The notes under the pieces were generated by a model. The model was given only the letters and a program-made list of their open reading frames with translations, did no database searches and had not been told where the DNA came from. From NCBI RefSeq assembly GCF_029868325.1, contig NZ_JARWNW010000151.1:1-57142 (forward strand): 57,142 nt of DNA. Direction: 5' to 3'. The stretch comes from Nocardia carnea (lineage in GTDB: Bacteria; Actinomycetota; Actinomycetes; Mycobacteriales; Mycobacteriaceae). The position numbers were made by a program, and so were the translations under genes. Shown piece by piece: positions 54,679-57,142 of this stretch; the stretch's first letter is position 1, and the number at the start of each line of letters is the position of its first letter.

Positions 54679-56118
54679 TCAGTCGAGGGCGTCGACCAGG
54701 TCGCGGAACGATTGCACCAGCAGTTCCCGGTAACGCTCGGGGTCGGGCATCATCGCCGAATCCACGTGGAAGGTGATCACCAGTTCGTCGCCCTGCGAGG
54801 AGACGAGATGGCGCAGGCCGTCGCCGTCCAGCACCGGCAGCACCCCGAACGCGCGGAGCAGCGGTGCACCACGGAAGGTCAAACCGTCGCCGGTCGGCGG
54901 AACGTTGCTGATCGTGGTGTTGCTCAGCGGAATCGCCTCTGCTCCGGCGAACGATCGCTGGGCGCGGGCCCAGCCGGCCAGCCGCAACAACCAGGCCGGC
55001 GAGGTCTCCACCCGCGCGGCATACCGCAGAACCGCCGGATCGATGTTGCGGCGACGTTCCCGGCGCACCGATTCCCGGATCGCCGCAAGTCTCGCCGCCG
55101 GGTCCGGGACGCCGGTGTGCAGATCGACGGCCATCTGACTGAGTCGGTTCGCCGAATCCCATTCCGCGATACCGCGCATCGAGATCGGCACCATGGCGGC
55201 CAGCGAATCCGGCGGAGTCTCCTGCTTCTCGCCGAGGTAGGCGGCCAGCGCTCCGGACACGACGGTCAACATCACATCGTTGACCGTCGTACGCTCCGTA
55301 CAGCGGGCACAGGCGGCTTTGACCTCGGACAACGCCAGCGTCACCTGATCGACCGTACGGCCGGGACCGGCCGCGCGATTGAACCGGGTGGCGGGCCGGG
55401 TGGGCAGCGGTTCGTCCAGCAGCCCGGCCGCGGCCCGGGCACGTACCTCCGTCCGGGCCGCGGCGGCGCGACGCAGGCCGGCCGCGAAACAGCCCAGGCG
55501 GTAGGGGAACAGTAGTGCGGCACGTATCCCCACGACCGCCGGCCGCCAGGGCGCGCTGCCCGGCACGGCCGGGGACGTCCGTCCACTGAACAGTTGCGCT
55601 TCCAGCTCCCGGGTCGCCACCCCGTCACCGGCGCTGTGGTGGAACTTCAGCACGAGGATCGTCGCCGGCCCGGGCGCGCCCGGTACCCCGTGGACTCGAT
55701 CGAAGAAATGGAACTGCCACGGCGGACGGTCGAGATCCACTCGTGCGACGGTTATTTCACCGAGCCGGGCACGGACCGTATCCCAGTCCGCACCGGCCGG
55801 TTCGACATGCACATGTTCGGCGATATCGACGGCCGGATCGGGAACCCAATAGGGCAGGTCCAGGTCGAACGGCACCCGGCGCAGCCTGCGCCGGAACAGC
55901 GGCGCGAGCCCTGCCCGCTCCTGTGCCCAGCGCACTGCCGCGGCGGTATCGAGCAATTCCGCACCGCGGCTATCGAATACGTAGGCCGCGACGATGGTGG
56001 AGGGATGCCGGTCGGTTTCGTCGTAATAGAAGACGGCATCCCGCGGCGCCAGCTGTTCCGTGATCGCTGAGGTTTTCGTCGTGCTCGCGCCGACCGCGCT
56101 GTCGATTCCTGCGCTCAT
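54679..56118 (-). CDS. WS/DGAT-family wax ester synthase/diacylglycerol acyltransferase
   Basis: A 479-residue acyltransferase. The active-site motif HHxxxDG appears as KFHHSAGDGVATREL near residue 140, and the C-terminal PLSNTTISNVPPTGDGLTF is the family's conserved NVPGP-like region. The start is ATG 56118 (MSAGIDSAVG); the frame stays open to 56277 but lacks support there. These enzymes make wax esters or triacylglycerol from acyl-CoA. Mycolic-acid actinomycetes carry many copies. The serine in HHSAGDG, where alanine is more common, is a mild deviation. It is convergent with the mycolyltransferase gene with 42 bp between stops. Confidence 0.9.
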   Translation of the reverse strand: MSAGIDSAVGASTTKTSAITEQLAPRDAVFYYDETDRHPSTIVAAYVFDSRGAELLDTAAAVRWAQERAGLAPLFRRRLRRVPFDLDLPYWVPDPAVDIAEHVHVEPAGADWDTVRARLGEITVARVDLDRPPWQFHFFDRVHGVPGAPGPATILVLKFHHSAGDGVATRELEAQLFSGRTSPAVPGSAPWRPAVVGIRAALLFPYRLGCFAAGLRRAAAARTEVRARAAAGLLDEPLPTRPATRFNRAAGPGRTVDQVTLALSEVKAACARCTERTTVNDVMLTVVSGALAAYLGEKQETPPDSLAAMVPISMRGIAEWDSANRLSQMAVDLHTGVPDPAARLAAIRESVRRERRRNIDPAVLRYAARVETSPAWLLRLAGWARAQRSFAGAEAIPLSNTTISNVPPTGDGLTFRGAPLLRAFGVLPVLDGDGLRHLVSSQGDELVITFHVDSAMMPDPERYRELLVQSFRDLVDALD

Positions 56119-56642
56119 ACCCGTTCCTACGGACCGATTTCGTGGTGAAAAGAATGCCTGCGGAAAAGCGGGCAGACCGATCGACACTATCGCGATTCCG
56201 CCTGGAGTGAGGCCGAACAGAAATATTGTGGAGCAGCAAGATTTCATAGCAGGGAAACGGTGGGCAACACCCACCACCGCACAGGTCGGAATTCCCGCGG
56301 GAATCCCCTTTTCCTATCCCGGTTTCAGGACCGAACGGGACCGGATCAATCCCCCCGCGGACCCGCCTCCGCCTCGACCACACGCTTCCCGCACCTCCCC
56401 GGAAGCAGTCGGCCCACACGCGGACCGGCCTCACCGCGGACCGGTGCCGCGGGAGCCGGCGAGTGTCCGGGACACTGCGTCGGACACCGATCGGATAGTT
56501 GCCGAATATTAGCTGCTATTCGGACGTTTGCGCGTCTCAACTCCACTGGAGCCGAACTGTCCGGCAGCTCACCGAAGAAGACGGCCGGGCAGTGGCGGTT
56601 CCCCCCGGACACCCCGTACCGACCTCGTATCCTGGTCCGGAT
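56119..56642. other. 524-bp divergent region between WS/DGAT and cobG, with inverted repeats
   Basis: No gene is supported. The right part holds two dyads. AGTGTC-CGG-GACACT is at 56462-56476. CCGAATA (56502-56508) pairs with TATTCGG (56517-56523); this second dyad coincides with the second copy of the 27-bp motif. I looked for a second cobalamin aptamer before cobG but found neither GCCACTG nor a matching core. The promoters of both genes presumably lie here. Confidence 0.5.
56497..56523. repeat. 27-bp motif, copy 2, upstream of cobG
   Basis: AGTTGCC ... TAGCTG ... TA ... CGG over 27 bp, matching the copy at 52993-53019 at 20 of 27 positions in the same orientation. It lies about 120 bp before the cobG start. 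The inverted repeat CCGAATA/TATTCGG lies within it. Confidence 0.45.
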
Positions 56643-57142
56643 ATGTCACGTACCACCGCCGACTCCTGCCCCGGCGTCCTCCGGCTGCACGAGGCCGCCG
56701 ACGGACCGCTCGCGCGGATCCGCGTACCCGGCGGCCACCTGACACCCGCGCAGGTTCAGACGCTGGCGGAGGCGGCGAACCGGCTCGGCGACGGAAGTAT
56801 CGAACTGACCTCCCGGGGCAACGTGCAGCTCCGGCAGATAGGCGACGCCGGCACGCTCGCGCACCTCCTGGACAGCGCAGGACTGCTGCCGAGCCGGACC
56901 CATGAGCGGGTCCGCAATATCATCGCCTCCCCGCTGTCCGGGCGTATCGGCCCGCACCCCGACATCCGGCCGCTGGTGAGTGCGCTCGATGCCCGTCTGC
57001 TCGCCGCCCCGCGATTGGCCGGCCTCCCCGGCCGAGTGCTGTTCACGGTGGACGACGGCCGCGGCGATGTGAGCAGCCTGCGGCCCGATATCGGGATACA
57101 CGGTCTCGGCGACGATCGTTTCGCACTGGTGCTCGCCGGCCG
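56643..57142 (+). CDS. cobG: Precorrin-3B synthase CobG, 5' part
   Basis: From ATG 56643 (MSRTTADSCPGVLRLHEA) an open frame runs to the end of the window, giving about 166 residues. The sequence LARIRVPGGHLTPAQVQTLAEAANRLGDGSIELTSRGNVQLRQIG is the N-terminal ferredoxin-like half domain of nitrite/sulfite reductases, and RNIIASPLSGR follows as expected. With the neighbouring cobN, this identifies the aerobic precorrin-3B synthase rather than a sulfite reductase. The iron-sulfur cysteines would lie beyond the window. In mycobacteria cobG is followed by cobH and cobI. Confidence 0.93.
   Translation, partial: MSRTTADSCPGVLRLHEAADGPLARIRVPGGHLTPAQVQTLAEAANRLGDGSIELTSRGNVQLRQIGDAGTLAHLLDSAGLLPSRTHERVRNIIASPLSGRIGPHPDIRPLVSALDARLLAAPRLAGLPGRVLFTVDDGRGDVSSLRPDIGIHGLGDDRFALVLAG

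Noticed and set aside
56278..56642. Possible second cobalamin riboswitch before cobG
   Set aside because: The phrase GACCGGTGCCGCGGGAGCCGG superficially resembles the aptamer core, but GCCACTG and the other conserved blocks are absent.

Overview
The window is high-GC DNA from a mycolic-acid actinomycete, most likely Nocardia or a close relative. The pointers are RbpA, an Ag85-type mycolyltransferase, a WS/DGAT acyltransferase, FxsA, CobN and CobG, frequent GTG/TTG starts and Shine-Dalgarno sites rich in AAGGAG. Several backbone genes (rbpA, lnt, a PPOX protein, fxsA, cobN, cobG) also lie close together in Mycobacterium tuberculosis (Rv2050 to Rv2064). The window therefore looks like that conserved neighbourhood opened up by accessory insertions. 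No tRNA, rRNA, CRISPR array or insertion sequence was recognised.

Layout. 1-1553: poor-quality contig end, a small zinc-finger gene, rbpA behind a long promoter region, and a strong bidirectional terminator. 1587-17038 (minus): an operon of a 4,499-residue four-module NRPS (C-A-T x4 plus TE; first module EntF-like, predicted Ser) and a DrrAB-type ABC exporter. It lies between rbpA and lnt, where mycobacteria carry the mannosyltransferase part of ppm1. 17413-26460: lnt, an amidohydrolase, a PPOX protein, a VOC/PadR pair, a small hypothetical gene, fxsA and a NarL-type two-component system. 26461-32492: a Trp-rich mini-ORF, a TSUP permease, decayed SDR and TetR remnants, an ECF sigma factor with a peroxiredoxin-like partner, and tldD/tldE.

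32765-37224: a methionine aminopeptidase divergent from an XRE regulator over two palindromic operators, an FtrA-like regulator divergent from a cupin, a lipoprotein polysaccharide deacetylase and a membrane-anchored EEP-family protein. 37326-42648: a divergent catabolic locus. An asparaginase, nitrilase-superfamily hydrolase and unknown membrane protein run leftward, and a LacI regulator and CitE-like lyase run rightward, from overlapping LacI-type operators. 42767-44481: a Ser/Thr kinase gene with tandem MmpS-like domains, broken by several frameshifts and a stop. 44654-49070: a DHA2 exporter with its TetR repressor, a nucleotidyltransferase and two paralogous small secreted proteins.

49117-57142: cobN under a cobalamin riboswitch, then a cassette between cobN and cobG. 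The cassette holds two tandem genes for 37- and 38-residue hydrophobic peptides closed by a 14-bp-stem terminator, then a secreted mycolyltransferase and a convergent WS/DGAT gene. cobG runs off the end. The peptide pair beside a mycolyltransferase is the most interesting feature. Its architecture resembles the corynebacterial PorH/PorA channel peptides, which are O-mycoloylated, and no such system is familiar to me from this kind of organism.
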